Positions 29,301 through 39,213 are shown, counted from the stretch's first letter. The stretch: 64,000 bases of DNA from Symbiodinium sp. CCMP2592 (GCA_905221615.1 CAJNDT010006012.1:124001-188000); one strand, 5' to 3'. Numbers and translations are program-made. Notes: generated by a model from the sequence alone, not told the origin.

Positions 29301-30870
29301 TCGGGCTGCAGTTTTCCTCTCCTTTGGGGCTTCTCCCCCTTGCTCTTCTTTCTCCCGTGCTGTGCATCCGCCGTTCCGAAGCCTTGCTTTCCCTCGAGGC
29401 TTGCCCCACTTAGGCGCTGCTGCCTTCGAAAAGGTGACCAGAGGGAACAGGCAAGCTGATTGGACGGCCCATGCTTTGGCCTTGTTTCGTGGCCGCTCTT
29501 CGGGCCATTTCTGGTTGGAAGGACCGGATGGCTCTTTCATGTGGAACCTTCCTAGTTACAGTGAGTTTTCTGCTGCCAGTGCAGGTAGCGTGTGCCGGCT
29601 CGACCAGTGCCGGTTCGGGACCGCTTGGCGCAAGAGGACGCGGTTTTGCGTCAACGGTGCTCTTGCGGGAGCCCGGTTGCTGTGTCAGTGCAAAGGGTCG
29701 CACCTCGTGTTGAGAGGCCGCTCCGCCGAGCACGGCCGTTCCTGGACTTCTGTGGCCCAAGCCTATCCTCGCCTCCTGGCCGAATTTCTTGGGACCTGTG
29801 CCGCTGTGCATGCCGGGTGGAGCCGTGCCGCTCCCCGGGTTGGCGGAATCCCTCTTTCTGCCTGCCTTGCCGGCTCTCCTTCCGGCCGCCTTGGTGAAGC
29901 TTCTCACCCTGGGCCCCGCCGGCCTCTGCGACCTCGCGACTCCACTTTGGGTTTGGAGGACCGTCCTCTTCAGAGCGCCAATGCGCTCGAACTCGGCCGC
30001 CGCGGGTGGGAGCGCTTCCTGCTTTGGGTTGAACCGTCTCTGTCTGAGCCGTGTCTGGTCGTCTTCGCTAGGTGCCCCGCTTTACTCGCCATGGCCCTCC
30101 GCGCTTATGGGAACTGGCTCTATAAGTCTGGAGGAAGCATCCACGAGCTTCGGCACACGTTGCTGGGGGCTCAAAGGAGCTTCGCTGGCTTAAAGCCCTG
30201 GGCCCCGACTGCTTGGGAACTGGTGTCGCGATGGGAAGCCGCCGAGCCGACAGAGCATCGGATCCCGATCCCTGAACCCGTGCTGAAGGCGTTGGTGGCA
30301 CTAGCCTGGTTAGCTGGCTTCAAGCTCTTCGCTGGTGTTACTGTCTTGAGTTTTTACGGACTGGGCCGGATTGGGGAGGTCCTCCCGACTCTTCGGTCGG
30401 ATCTCCTCCTTCCGAGCGACGACTGGTGGTCCTCAACACGGGCTGCCTTCCTTTGCCTGCGGGCCTCGAAGACGATGCTGCGACGACGCTCTCGCGTGCA
30501 GCACATCAAGATCGAGGACCCCAAGGCGGTAGCTTTGCTGGAGGCCGTGTTTCGCGATCTGCCTAAAGGTGATAGGCTTTACCCGCTGACCCCTGGCGCC
30601 TACCGGTACCGCTGGAACAAGCTCATGGAGCAGCTGTCGGTTCCAAAACACGCTCGGCTTACCCCTGGGGGACTTCGTGGTGGAGGAGCCGTGTTCTCCT
30701 ACCGGAGCGGCGTGCCGATTCAGGAGATCCAGTGGCGTATGAGGCTGAAAAACCTTCAGACTTTGGAGTTCTACCTGCAGGAGGTGGGAGCCGTCTCCGC
30801 CCTGACTTCCTTGCACGACACTTGTGCCCGGAAGATCAAGGCGGCGGGCTCACTCTATACTCACTTGTGA
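26350..30870 (+). CDS. Retrotransposon Pol: RT, RNase H, C5-methyltransferase, tyrosine recombinase
   Basis: 1506 residues. Residues 1-290 carry no recognised domain. Reverse transcriptase about 295-560: FSVIKDLARDRLILDCRPAN at 300, ADLRDYF with Asp355 and Asp358, LGMGDCSACEYAQ at 408, and VVIDDLVLL with catalytic Asp457-Asp458. RNase H: Asp623 (TTDASD), Glu716 (NIKEL), Asp741 (GLDSQ), Asp790 (NPSDD). Cytosine C5-methyltransferase about 935-1150: motif I LDLFSGTAGVARSL at 937, SPPCSSFS with Cys998, Glu1057 (FWLEGPD) and WRKRTRF at 1093. A GEASHPGP linker lies at 1182-1189. Tyrosine recombinase about 1200-1506: Arg1340 (GLGRIGE), possible Lys1374, Arg1443 in PGGLRGGG (Gly replaces the usual His of HxxR), and nucleophile Tyr1475 (LEFYLQEV). 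The ATG overlaps the ORF2 stop (ATGA). The frame is also open upstream to 24790, but that region lies over ORF2, is low-complexity Arg/Gly-rich and is taken as a shadow. Confidence 0.9.
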   Translation: MTAPGPARAAPGSAAPPVNVPGFWNSLPAWILKGHGAFAAYLRTTIRDGNVPPHTSQMWPCPPPYPEVFRCTAGVPLRWRRVQTCLIVILLSWLHLGGPSECPASCRLGGRLSRMQWRMVRTIEGLSWDSDFSDPIAAADMGRAASKVEDQHRLLGALSRAAAAFSMPGYTRFSSALFQGFKAAGAQHVTPLAPRFGKVVGALKRAEVIAAKTIEADRLTFPGPPRFNPSPFLDSPTRRRFENPSSFAAAPDTANRPPPRVRVLASRAQRLELFRKLAESGRLAPVRVAAERLPYAGGLFSVIKDLARDRLILDCRPANCLESPPSKWTSSLAGPECLLQLVIQPSECIRVSSADLRDYFYLFEATPDRLQRNLLRGSLTKAEARWVFGRDCSQLADRGRVRVAIATLGMGDCSACEYAQAAHIGVLRYYGLLSGEDLVLPGRPFPRSVLSVGVVIDDLVLLERCVRGSPSGRSDSLGVQKLNSVHAAYEAALLEANPKKGVRDAAAATFWGAKLCGDTGLLRPSPSRVWPLAFITARVATLGLVTRSLLESFVGSWTAVFLVRRRTLCLLDVAFEALRATRVGDVIRLSPALADELWSWVLVAPVCVANLRAQVCDVFFTTDASDHKIACASALIPSAVAEEAYRHTLVKGAWSRLLPPSQAWLRAKGFLEPSAELPDGKPYTPYPLWRALARSLTFRTAWVVPGALGQHINIKELRGLLELERRTARVMSSARLLVGLDSQVALGAALKGRSASAGLNSLLKRSLATMVGGDLYLGLAFLASGDNPSDDGTRDRAVRAPSEPLPSWFGRLAQGDPGPLQEWLALQPEVRASKSAETFGPGTVDALPTVASDPKSSPCHVLLPRPPPSHLGLRSGRAQRARRNRARRAAELPKAAPRTLLPSLDCASSALALLQGLPRDFFVPARGPLDFTRKGALDLFSGTAGVARSLVRHGAPWVLCLDVVRGSAQDLDDPRLQRVIEALIRAAVFLSFGASPPCSSFSRAVHPPFRSLAFPRGLPHLGAAAFEKVTRGNRQADWTAHALALFRGRSSGHFWLEGPDGSFMWNLPSYSEFSAASAGSVCRLDQCRFGTAWRKRTRFCVNGALAGARLLCQCKGSHLVLRGRSAEHGRSWTSVAQAYPRLLAEFLGTCAAVHAGWSRAAPRVGGIPLSACLAGSPSGRLGEASHPGPRRPLRPRDSTLGLEDRPLQSANALELGRRGWERFLLWVEPSLSEPCLVVFARCPALLAMALRAYGNWLYKSGGSIHELRHTLLGAQRSFAGLKPWAPTAWELVSRWEAAEPTEHRIPIPEPVLKALVALAWLAGFKLFAGVTVLSFYGLGRIGEVLPTLRSDLLLPSDDWWSSTRAAFLCLRASKTMLRRRSRVQHIKIEDPKAVALLEAVFRDLPKGDRLYPLTPGAYRYRWNKLMEQLSVPKHARLTPGGLRGGGAVFSYRSGVPIQEIQWRMRLKNLQTLEFYLQEVGAVSALTSLHDTCARKIKAAGSLYTHL

Positions 30871-30972
30871 CTTGGCTGGATTTTGCTACCTCTCCCGCAC
30901 TCGCCAGCGACGCACCACTGTGCACCTTGCGAGCGCGAGCTCGCCTAGTTCGGCTGGCCCTCGAGTATGGTG

Positions 30973-31156
30973 GAGTACGGCATGTCTGCCTACGGTGGCT
31001 ATGGCTCTGGTTCGGAGCGCTTCGTCAAGACGCTCCGCTTTTCTGCAGCCGGGGCCGCGGCATAAGCATCGCCGGCTCCTCTTGCCAACTACTTGAGCGG
31101 TGCGAAGCAAAAGTGCTTTCTCGGAGAGGCTGATAGGAGGGCTGCAAATAACATGA
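30973..31156 (+). repeat. Split direct repeat B1
   Basis: 184 bp, identical to B2 at 31208-31391, starting about 100 bp after the Pol stop. Its last four bases ATGA are the first four of A2. Confidence 0.9.
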
Positions 31157-31192
31157 CCGGCATGTTCTTTGCTAACGACGCAAGCTTTTGGG
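31153..31192 (+). repeat. Split direct repeat A2
   Basis: Identical over 40 bp to A1. It is followed by a 15-bp spacer before B2. Confidence 0.9.
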
Positions 31193-31207
31193 CCCACCCT
31201 CCCGCCC

Positions 31208-31391
31208 GAGTACGGCATGTCTGCCTACGGTGGCTATGGCTCTGGTTCGGAGCGCTTCGTCAAGACGCTCCGCTTTTCTGCAGCCGGGGCCGCGGCATAA
31301 GCATCGCCGGCTCCTCTTGCCAACTACTTGAGCGGTGCGAAGCAAAAGTGCTTTCTCGGAGAGGCTGATAGGAGGGCTGCAAATAACATGA
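31208..31391 (+). repeat. Split direct repeat B2, right end of element
   Basis: Identical to B1 and ends ATGA. The bases that follow (TTATTGGG) differ from those after B1 (CCGGCATG), which fixes the element boundary. Confidence 0.9.
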
Positions 31392-31684
31392 TTATTGGGA
31401 TTGTTGTTGATGTTGGTTTCTTTTCTTTTTTGATGGCGTGGGGTTTCGGGGGGTGGTTTAAGGTATTAGGCCTAGGGTTTGTATTAAACGGTTTACGGGT
31501 GTAGGATGAAGACATTGATTAAGAGTGTAGGGTTTAAGGTTTTAGTGTTTAGGGTCTGGTAAAACCCCGAAACCCCTAGACTCTGAACCCTAAACCACTA
31601 AACCCGATGGGCCCGATAAGCCCTCTAAGCCCTAAACCCCTAAACCCCAAACCCTGAACCCGATAAGCCCTGCAAGCTTTAACT
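31392..31684. other. Flank with degenerate telomere-like sequence
   Basis: T/G-rich flank, then CCCTAAA-like sequence at about 31560-31680. No gene is seen. Confidence 0.5.
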
Positions 31685-31771
31685 TACCTTTGGTTAGTAG
31701 GGAATGGAAGGATGGTAGTCATAGTAGTTATACTTGTACCCCATTCTTCCATTCCCTACTAACCAAAGGTA
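31685..31771. mobile_element. 87-bp family L MITE
   Basis: TACCTTTGGTTAGTAGGGAA mirrors TTCCCTACTAACCAAAGGTA, and the right TA runs straight into CCCTAAACCC. Same length as the copy at 3251. Confidence 0.85.
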
Positions 31772-31850
31772 CCCTAAACCCTAAACCCCTAAACCCCTAA
31801 ACCCCTAAACCCCTAAACCCCTGAACCCCTAAACCCAAATCCTGAACCTG
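31772..31850. repeat. CCCTAAACC array
   Basis: Mostly CTAAACCC and CTAAACCCC units. Confidence 0.85.
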
Positions 31851-31871
31851 ATAAGCCCTGCAAGCTTTAAG

Positions 31872-31945
31872 CCAGGTCCCTTCGACCCTCGCTGGGGGCC
31901 CGGGGTGTGTGTGGACATCTCGCAGCCCGGTGCTGAGGCCCCCCC
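31872..31945 (+). CDS. Exon-like island
   Basis: A stop-free reading (PGPFDPRWGPGVCVDISQPG) in a GC-rich patch between telomere-like runs. No joined partner. Confidence 0.3.
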
Positions 31946-32588
31946 GAGTTGTTTTGGTTCAAGTTTCAGGGGTTTTGGGGGTTTATGGTTTAGGGTTTAG
32001 GGTAGGGTTTAGGGTAAGTTTAAGGGGTTTTGGGGGTTGGTATTGACTCGTTAGTATGATTTTTTGGGGCTGTTTTTGTTATTAGTGGTTCGTTGGTGGT
32101 CTTCTTCCTCGGGATGGGGGGTGGGTGGCATGGGAGGGTGAGGGTTTGGAAGTCGGGCTTTTGGCATGTTCGGTAAAGCAGTCTTAGGTCTTAGGTTTTA
32201 TGGGGTTTAGGACTTGGGGCTCATGTATCGTTTGATGGTGGGGTCTCTCAACGTTTGGTTCCGCAGGGCTCTAGAGAGTCTTTTTGTCGGTAGTTGCGGG
32301 GGGGGGGGGGGGGAACTTGCTGTGCAGAGTGAGGACTTGCCTGCACCAGGACAAAGACCACATCCACACCCCAAGCGTCCAACAGCCCCAAAATACTAAG
32401 TTTAAGGAACACACGTAATTCGTGGTTTTGAGTTCTCTAGGCACGCTCAAACACTGAACCTGAAAGTCCTCAATCCCAAACACTAAGCACCCTAAACCCT
32501 GAAATGCTCTTAAGCCTAAAGGCCTTAAAAGCCCCAAAACCCGGATGCCCTAACCCTGAAACCCTAGAACCCTGTGATTCCGCTTCAG
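31946..32588. other. Unrecognised; contains a G homopolymer
   Basis: TTTAGGG-like sequence at about 31985-32030 and a run of about 14 G near 32300. No gene is seen. Confidence 0.45.
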
Positions 32589-32657
32589 GCCTTGGCCGAC
32601 ACTGCGCTACAAGTGATGAAGCGGGCAGGCTCCCAGTGGCTCGATCTGTTTACTTTA
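32589..32657 (+). CDS. Exon-like island
   Basis: After acceptor CTTCAG the reading ALADTALQVMKRAGSQWLDL is protein-like. The possible donor is uncertain. Confidence 0.3.
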
Positions 32658-32702
32658 GGGCCCTGAGTTTCAGGTACAGGGTTTACAGGGTTTAGGGTAC
32701 CT

Positions 32703-32783
32703 TGTTATAACTATATCATTATATATATACATATATATATATATGTATATATATATACATATATATATATATATAGTTATATT

Positions 32784-32847
<64 letters not shown>

Positions 32848-32853
32848 TGTATG

Positions 32854-32893
<40 letters not shown>
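32703..32893. repeat. TA/GTAT microsatellite
   Basis: A long TATATA tract with a central block of about ten GTAT units (32820-32860). Confidence 0.9.
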
Positions 32894-33069
32894 ATATAGA
32901 GGGCCCTGGATAGTTCGGGTATAGGCGGTAGAGGGTTTAGGGCTTTTCGGGTTGACAGTTCCTCAGGGTTCCATGTCGTAACTATATCAGAATATACCCC
33001 ACCACATAAAAACAAGTTCGAATGATCAAGAATCCAGACCCTAAGCCCTAAGGTTATCTATCCGCCCAG

Positions 33070-33240
33070 ATGGATCAAACGCCTCGCCATTGGGATGGGA
33101 AGCCTTTGCTGAACTCAGGTGCCCTGTGGCTCACTGGCGCCTTGGCAATCCTGTGTGGGCTCGGTGCAGGGCTCCTCTACGGGATCTGTGAGGGGGATGT
33201 AGGGTTTAGGTTCTACTGTTTACGGATCACAGCTTGGTAA
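33070..33240 (+). CDS. Small ORF with one membrane segment (possible exon)
   Basis: 56 residues from ATG (MDQTPRHWDGKPLLNSG) to TAA, with one hydrophobic helix (ALWLTGALAILCGLGAGLLY). It could be a signal-anchor exon of a longer gene; an internal donor such as TGTGAG|GGG is not convincing. Function unknown. Confidence 0.35.
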   Translation: MDQTPRHWDGKPLLNSGALWLTGALAILCGLGAGLLYGICEGDVGFRFYCLRITAW

Positions 33241-33462
33241 GGGTCTACAGTGGGCGGATAAGAAGTATGTAGACGAAAGAATAACATAGGGCGCAGTCGT
33301 AATTTTGCAGTTTTTTGGAGACTGGATCTGCAAGGTGAGCTTCGATGTAAGTTGCAGCCTTGTTTGGATCTTTGCGCGCAGCGAGGTGACGCAGTGCTGC
33401 CGAAGCGAGACGGCTCAAAGTGAACACAACAAGACGGCTCGGATCACCACCTCGAGCCAAGC

Positions 33463-34078
33463 ATGACTCCCAAGGTGAAGACCAGACAGCCGCCAAAGGC
33501 CACGCCGAAGGCGAAGGCTAAGACCGCTGCTGCCCGGTCAGAGCCGGAAGAACGGCTTCCAGTCCCACCCCGCACGCTGTGCCAGCAAGTGTGGGACACG
33601 CCGCAAAACCCGGCTCATAGGCCTTCTGGCCCGCACCCAGGTCGCGCACGGGCCCTACATCGTGACACAACACGGAATGACTGCCTCTCTCGCAAACATG
33701 CAAGCTTTGCGATGCAGGCAAGTCGGGCGCGGTCTTGCGATGCCGATCGTAACTGCCACGCGCCCAGGCTATAGAGTGGGCTTGCGCGAAAGCGTGGCTG
33801 CAACAAGAGCTGAGCGCCAGGACCTCAGCAACCGAACGTAGCCAGAAATCAAGAAAGTGGTGCATGAGGCAGAGACCCGTCTTGGCGACGCCTTGCACCA
33901 TGTCGCACGCCGCTTGAGCCGGCAGCCGGGTGCAATCCGGGAGCAGCAGACTGCACTGGCCAGCACTTTCCGGCAGCTGGTGTCCGGGGAAGCCACCGCT
34001 CGGGACTGGGCTGGAAAGTTGCCACCAGACCCGCCGCAGCCTCAAACACTGACTCAAAAACCCAGACGGAAGACGTGA
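33463..34078 (+). pseudogene. Frame-broken unknown gene
   Basis: From ATG 33463 the first part is Lys/Ala/Pro-rich (PPKATPKAKAKTAAARSEPE). At about 33600 the coding quality moves to another frame (LIGLLARTQVAHGPYIVTQH, then MPIVTATRPGYRVGLRESVA). That frame is interrupted by TAG at 33839-33841 and resumes to 34078 (VVHEAETRLGDALHHVARRL). One frameshift plus one stop suggests a decayed gene. Long minus-strand openness is attributed to GC content. Confidence 0.4.
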
Positions 34079-35701
34079 TGAATGCCTGCCAGATATCCCG
34101 ACTCGAACCATGAGTCCAGCCTTGTAGCTCCACTTCTATCCCACCTGTCAAGTCCCCTGATCCTTTCAGCAAACCCGGAAACGAGAAACCGAAGCCTACA
34201 TCCGGTCCTAATTTCGAGGTTTTACTAGTTATGAGTAGCATCCCCTTATCGGCCCTAAAAAATGATGTTAGAACTTTCCGCAAAAACCAGGAAGTTTCGG
34301 TTTTAGGACCCATCGGCTACATTACCTTAACCTACCACAACCTACTTTTTGTAGGGCCCCACAAAAAAGAACCTACAAAAAAGTAGGGTTTGGTAATTTA
34401 AGGTAGGGTGTAGCCTAGTCGGACTTGATTCGTACCGGCTTGTGGGTTCTGGAAGTGTGTCAGGCCGGCTCAGGGGTTTCGGGATTCTTTTCGATTTAGG
34501 TTTAGGTTTTTGGGTTTCGGATTCCTTCAGGATGTAGGTTTTCGGCGGGTGTAGTGCACACTCGAGGAGTTCAGGGTCAGGCCGCTGCGCAGAGGCTGCT
34601 TGGGTTGGTGCGTTCCAGCATTCCCGAACCCTAAACTGCCACAAAGCCTGAAGCTCCAGACCTACCCAACACTACCGTCGCGAATTGCTCAGGGTTTGGG
34701 GTGACCCCCAAGCCTGAAACTGCTAAACTCCTACAAGCATTCCTCGAATAAGAAACCTAAGCCCAGCATAGCGACAGACCTTTCAGTTCCAAGGATGCAT
34801 CGTAAATGAGAGGTCTCAAGGCCATTCTGAATCAAGATGATAGAAGGCTTCTTTCTCATCCATTCTGAATCAAGGAAGATATTATTTGGTCACAAGGGGT
34901 GGTGTGCTCTTTAGGCCGCTAGAAAGAAATTCTTATTCTTGGGGATCCCAAGGGCGGCGTGCCTGATCACCATGCAGTATTCCAGCTCAACCCGCCCGCT
35001 GGGGCTGCAGCAAGAGCTCGGGCCCCAGGTGGTTTGGGTCTTGGGGCTTCGGGGCTATGGCTTTAGGGTTCTTTGGGAAGGAACCATGGCTTCTTGGGTT
35101 TTCATCATGTGTCATGGTAGCTCAGATGAGTTCGCGAGGTTTTGGAGTTTGGGGGCTCGCAGGTAGACTTTTGCAGCTAAGCCTCGGGTTTCGGCTTTTA
35201 TGTTGAGTTTCAGGGATGTCAAGAGGTGTTTTTGTTTTTGAGGTTTTGGCGAGCCAGAAGTTCAAGCTTCGGCCTTGGTTTGTCAGAATCTCAACACCAG
35301 CCCAAATATTGAATGCCAAATGGAGACCGCTGTTGTTCCAAGCTCTAAGCCCTGAACCCTAAACCCGAGCTTCAGGCGTCCTTGCAGCTGTACTGGGTAG
35401 TACATTCTTCTGCAGGCTTAGAGTGTGACCAGTTTGCTTTCGTTGGTGTCAGGTTTAGAGGTTTAGGGTTCATTTTTGGTGAGTTCTTGGAAATAGGTTC
35501 TGGGTTTCATAAGATCAGGAGTACCATGTTCGAACGTTCTACAGAAGCCACTTTTTGTACTGCCCACCCTGAACCTTAAACCCTTAAACCCTAAAGCCTA
35601 CAGTAAACCCTAAACCCTAAACGCTAAACTTAAAGCTTCAACCCGTAAGCCCTGAACCCTTAAATTTTAAGCCCTAGATCCACTGCTTCGATTCCCCGCA
35701 G

Positions 35702-35789
35702 GCTCCTTTCGACAGAGGATCCGAGCTCCACAAGCTACGATCTGCATCCCTTCCCGTTTTGGTCAGCCGCCAGTCTGACATTCGGGAAG
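35702..35789 (+). CDS. Exon-like island
   Basis: Between acceptor CCGCAG and donor GAAG|GTTCAG the reading SELHKLRSASLPVLVSRQSD is stop-free and protein-like. Confidence 0.35.
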
Positions 35790-36875
35790 GTTCAGGGCGC
35801 ATGTGTCGGGGGTGGCTTAGCGTTGAGGGTTGAGAGGGTAGGTGTAGGGTTTAGGATTTCGGGGGCAGGATTTAGCTGGCATCCCTGAGCATGAGAGAAG
35901 CAATACGGAGCTATCCGTCTTACTTCCAGGAAATTACTTGAAATTTGATTCTTGAGTTGAGCAGTGGCCGGCTCGATGGCGCGACGCGAAGTCTAGGTGC
36001 TGAAGGTTGCAGTGGGAAAGCGTTGCGAGGTATGACCTTTCATGACAGGAACAGGTCCGAAGTCTTGCTCGCGAAAAGGCTGCTCAATCAATCCTTCAAG
36101 CCCCATTGAGCCCTAAACCCTGAACATTCAACCTGAACAAGTAGGATCGTTATGGCAAGGAGCTCTAATCCAGGAGCCCGTAAATCCGAATTCAAATGGG
36201 AGGCCTTTAGGATCTGTGGTTCGGGTTTTAGGGTCAAGGGTCAAGGGTAAAGGGTGTAGGGGGTTTAAGGTTTAGGGTGCGGGTGCAGCCAGCTGGTATG
36301 CCTTATCGTCAAAGAAGGAGAATGCCTAATGCCAGTTACTTGCTGTTGCTACTGTAGAGGCGAGGCTGTGAGACCTGCAGCATTTACCGGCTCTGCTGCT
36401 TGTTTTCGAAGATGCTTTTCTTGTTCATCCGTTTGGTTGGATGTTCGAGTAGTCGTTAGTTGCTTTCGGTAACATGTCCAAAAGTTATGATGACCGCCGC
36501 AGTAGTGGTCATTGTTCTCATAGCAATGTTGTATCTGCTGCCGATGTCATCGTTATGTGACACTGGGGCTGAGCGTTGCGATGAGCTGGTGCGTTGCAGC
36601 TACGTGACACTCTGACACCACCATCCGCATTTGTATTCCTTACTCCGGAAGAAGGCAACAAACCCGGAATCCTAAACCCTAAAACCCTATAAGCCCCCAA
36701 ATCCCAGGAATTTGTCAATCCCTGACCCTCTGAGGATTCAAGGTCGCTTGCTGACCAGCTCCGCTTCCACGCGAACTTCATGTCAGGCCGTCCTCAGAGG
36801 TTGAAGGCCTATGTTTCCTTAAACTATAGTAGTTTCCTTAGGAATTATCTTTTGTTTTTGTTCACATAAAACCCA

Positions 36876-36930
36876 AGAGACTATTAATAATAACAATAAT
36901 ACTATTACTATTATTATTATTATTATGGTT
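36876..36930. repeat. TTA trinucleotide tract
   Basis: Imperfect TAATAA then TATTATTATTATTAT. Confidence 0.85.
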
Positions 36931-37061
36931 ATAAGGGGGGTATAGAAAAGGGATCCTTAAAGGCTTCTGTCAGGGATCTATAGGGGATTAGGGTTCACTG
37001 GGGTAGGGCTCCGGGGTTCGTCCTTGGCTGTTCTTTGTCGGGCCTTTGCGGTTTACTTGAG

Positions 37062-37144
37062 CCTTGGGCAGTATGTTGCGCAACTTCGGTGTGGCATCGA
37101 GGGACTGCCGGGAGCCGCGGCCACCTTGTTTGACGTTGTAGAAG
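37062..37144 (+). CDS. Exon-like island
   Basis: Between acceptor ACTTGAG and donor GAAG|GTAAAC the reading LGQYVAQLRCGIEGLPGAAA, TLFDVVE is stop-free. Confidence 0.4.
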
Positions 37145-38335
37145 GTAAACTCAGAATCCTGAAGCTGGGAAGTTCCTGAAGCCTCGCTTCGAAGCTTACA
37201 GTTCGCGCTTAGGGCTTTTATGCATTGGGGGTTCGGATACAGATAGCTTCAGGTTGGGGTGGTGTGTATGTGGGTGCTGCAAACCGCGAACAGTGAACAC
37301 CAAGGCTATCCTTCCTCTACACGACTCAGAACCCTAAACTCTTATGACACCCGTATAGAACCCTTAAAGGAACCCTGAGAGGGAACTCCCTGCATATTAT
37401 ACACGGAAACACATAACTCACGGTCTCCTGCTGGGCACTAGACCTCTGCAGTCGAATCCGCTGAGAGCAGTTCATACTATTCTTGCACCTGCTGGGCTGG
37501 TGTTTATGTTTGGGTTTAGGGTTAGGTCTACGGGTTTAGGGTTTAGGGTCCCGCAATTGCTGAACCATTTAGTTTCATATCTACAACCTAAGTCAAACAT
37601 CCTGAAAGTTAAGATGAGGGTCCAGGTAAAGGGCTTAGATTTACGGTCCAGTGGTTAGGGTTTCGGATCGAACTTCAAGTAGTGAACCGGCAGAAGGCAT
37701 TTATGAGGGTTCTTAGTAGGGTTGCAGGTCTTTGGAGGATTCGTTTAGGTTCATAAGACATGGAATGGCCTGTGGCATCCTGTGGCTGAGTGTTCCGAGT
37801 ACTAGTGAGTTCAGCTGGCCTACTGCGCCGCGCCCTTGTCTTGACTGGTAGCCTTGCACTGCCAGGAACCGTGCTACTCTGCGACGACATGGGCAAGAAA
37901 CGGGCTCAGTTGTTGCACTTATTCTGATCCTGATCCATTGAACCTGTCTGGCCCACTTTCTCCTAAGTGCCCCCTTGGTAGGAGTGCGGGTGGATCCGAG
38001 AATCGGAGGTTGAAGGTATGGGAGAGGGTTTTGATCTCTGGGTGTGAGAGTGTTCTAGCTAAGGACATCGAGCTTTCGTGGGCGCGCGGTGCTGCGAGCT
38101 GCCCACAACAAGGACCCTTGCAAGCAGTACGTACGTCGAGTTTACCGCTTGACAACTATGCTTGCCCTTGCCTTAAACCGGAATTAGCGTGACACCATGT
38201 TGCGCCCTGCTACTTTGCTCCCCCGATATGCAATGATAACTAATGGTTATGATGATGCTGATAGTTTGAGTGTGGATTGTTCTGATGTTGTTGATGGAGC
38301 CATGCTGATGGTGGTGATGATGATGCTGATGATGC

Positions 38336-38480
38336 GGTGGCGGCGTTGGCGGCGGCGGCGGCGGTAGTGGTGGTGGTGGTGGTGGTGCTGCTGCTGCTAC
38401 TTGTGGTGAGGGTGGTGGTGGTGGTGGTGGTGGTGGTGGTGGTGGTGGTGGTGGTGGTGGTGGTGGTGGTCCTGGTGGTG
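38336..38480. repeat. GGT/GCT trinucleotide tract
   Basis: About 20 consecutive GGT with GGC and GCT stretches around it (38250-38560 overall is biased). The long poly-Pro/Val readings are artefacts of this repeat. Confidence 0.9.
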
Positions 38481-39213
38481 CTCTGCTGCTTTGTTTGGTG
38501 CTGGTGCTTTTTCTGGTGCTGGTGGTGCTGCTGCTCTTGTTGATGTTGTCATCGGTGTCCTTGTTGCTGCTGTTGGGGTGATGAATGGTGATGCTGATGA
38601 TGACGAAGACGATGATTTGCGGTGATATCCACGACCATGTTGCAGTTGCATGGCATGATGGTACCGACAGCAGTGATGGTTGAATTGTGGCCATTAGCAC
38701 GTTTTTGTTGATTGTCAGGCCGCCTTTACTAGTACTCGTTCATCACTCGTGTCAGAGAGTACTTGTCGCTTCGTCACTGCTGCGAACCTTTGTGATCATG
38801 TGTCTTGTCATCTTAGGTTCCCTGACGTGTTTGACAGCCATGTCTCAAAATTTGGGGTGCTGAGCATGTGAAGAGTCTTACAACAAGCTCCACCAAACCC
38901 TAGATCTTGAATTCCGTACTTATTAGTTAGCCGTTGAACTATTGTTTTGAGTCATGTCGGAATGTAATTGCCTGGGGGCTATAAACAAAAACAGTAATAC
39001 CAGCAGCACTTACTATTTCGGATGTCGGTATGGGTTTACCGTCTGGAGAGTTCCTATGTTGCAGGCTTAGCAGGCTTGTTGCTTGGGGAGGGTCTTGGGT
39101 CGTCCGGGTGGAAGTTTGTTGAATCGGGATTTTGGTTCGAATTTAGGACCACAGGTTTAATCCCACGCGAAACTTCTAAGCCCTAACTCCCAAACCATAT
39201 GGGGGACCCCAAG

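Larger units (their letters stand above)
23580..31391 (+). mobile_element. DIRS/Ngaro-type tyrosine-recombinase retrotransposon, 7.8 kb
   Basis: An intact-looking element. The order is A1 (23580-23619), ORF1, Gag-like ORF2, Pol, B1 (30973-31156), A2 (31153-31192), B2 (31208-31391). This is the split direct repeat layout of PAT/Ngaro-type DIRS elements, which integrate by a tyrosine recombinase and lack LTRs and target duplications. B1 and B2 are identical over 184 bp and A1 and A2 over 40 bp, so the copy is young or the repeats are kept equal by replication. Its GC content is clearly above the flanks. ATGA occurs at the left end, the B1/A2 junction and the right end. All three reading frames are unbroken. 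Confidence 0.9.
34079..39213. other. Mainly unrecognised sequence with isolated exon-like islands
   Basis: No gene was assembled. CCCTAAA-like remnants occur at about 35345-35370, 35570-35680 and 36640-36690, and TTTAGGG-like ones at about 36240-36290 and 37510-37550. Some islands here may be 5' exons of the methyltransferase gene that starts being readable at 39214. Confidence 0.4.

Noticed and set aside
33839..33841. TAG in the unknown gene at 33463-34078 treated as an intron or recoding site
   Set aside because: No in-phase intron could be placed around it and a separate frameshift lies upstream, so decay is simpler.
38173..38700. 175-residue minus-strand and 68-residue plus-strand ORFs rich in Pro, Val or His
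   Set aside because: They are translations of the GGT/GCT trinucleotide tract.
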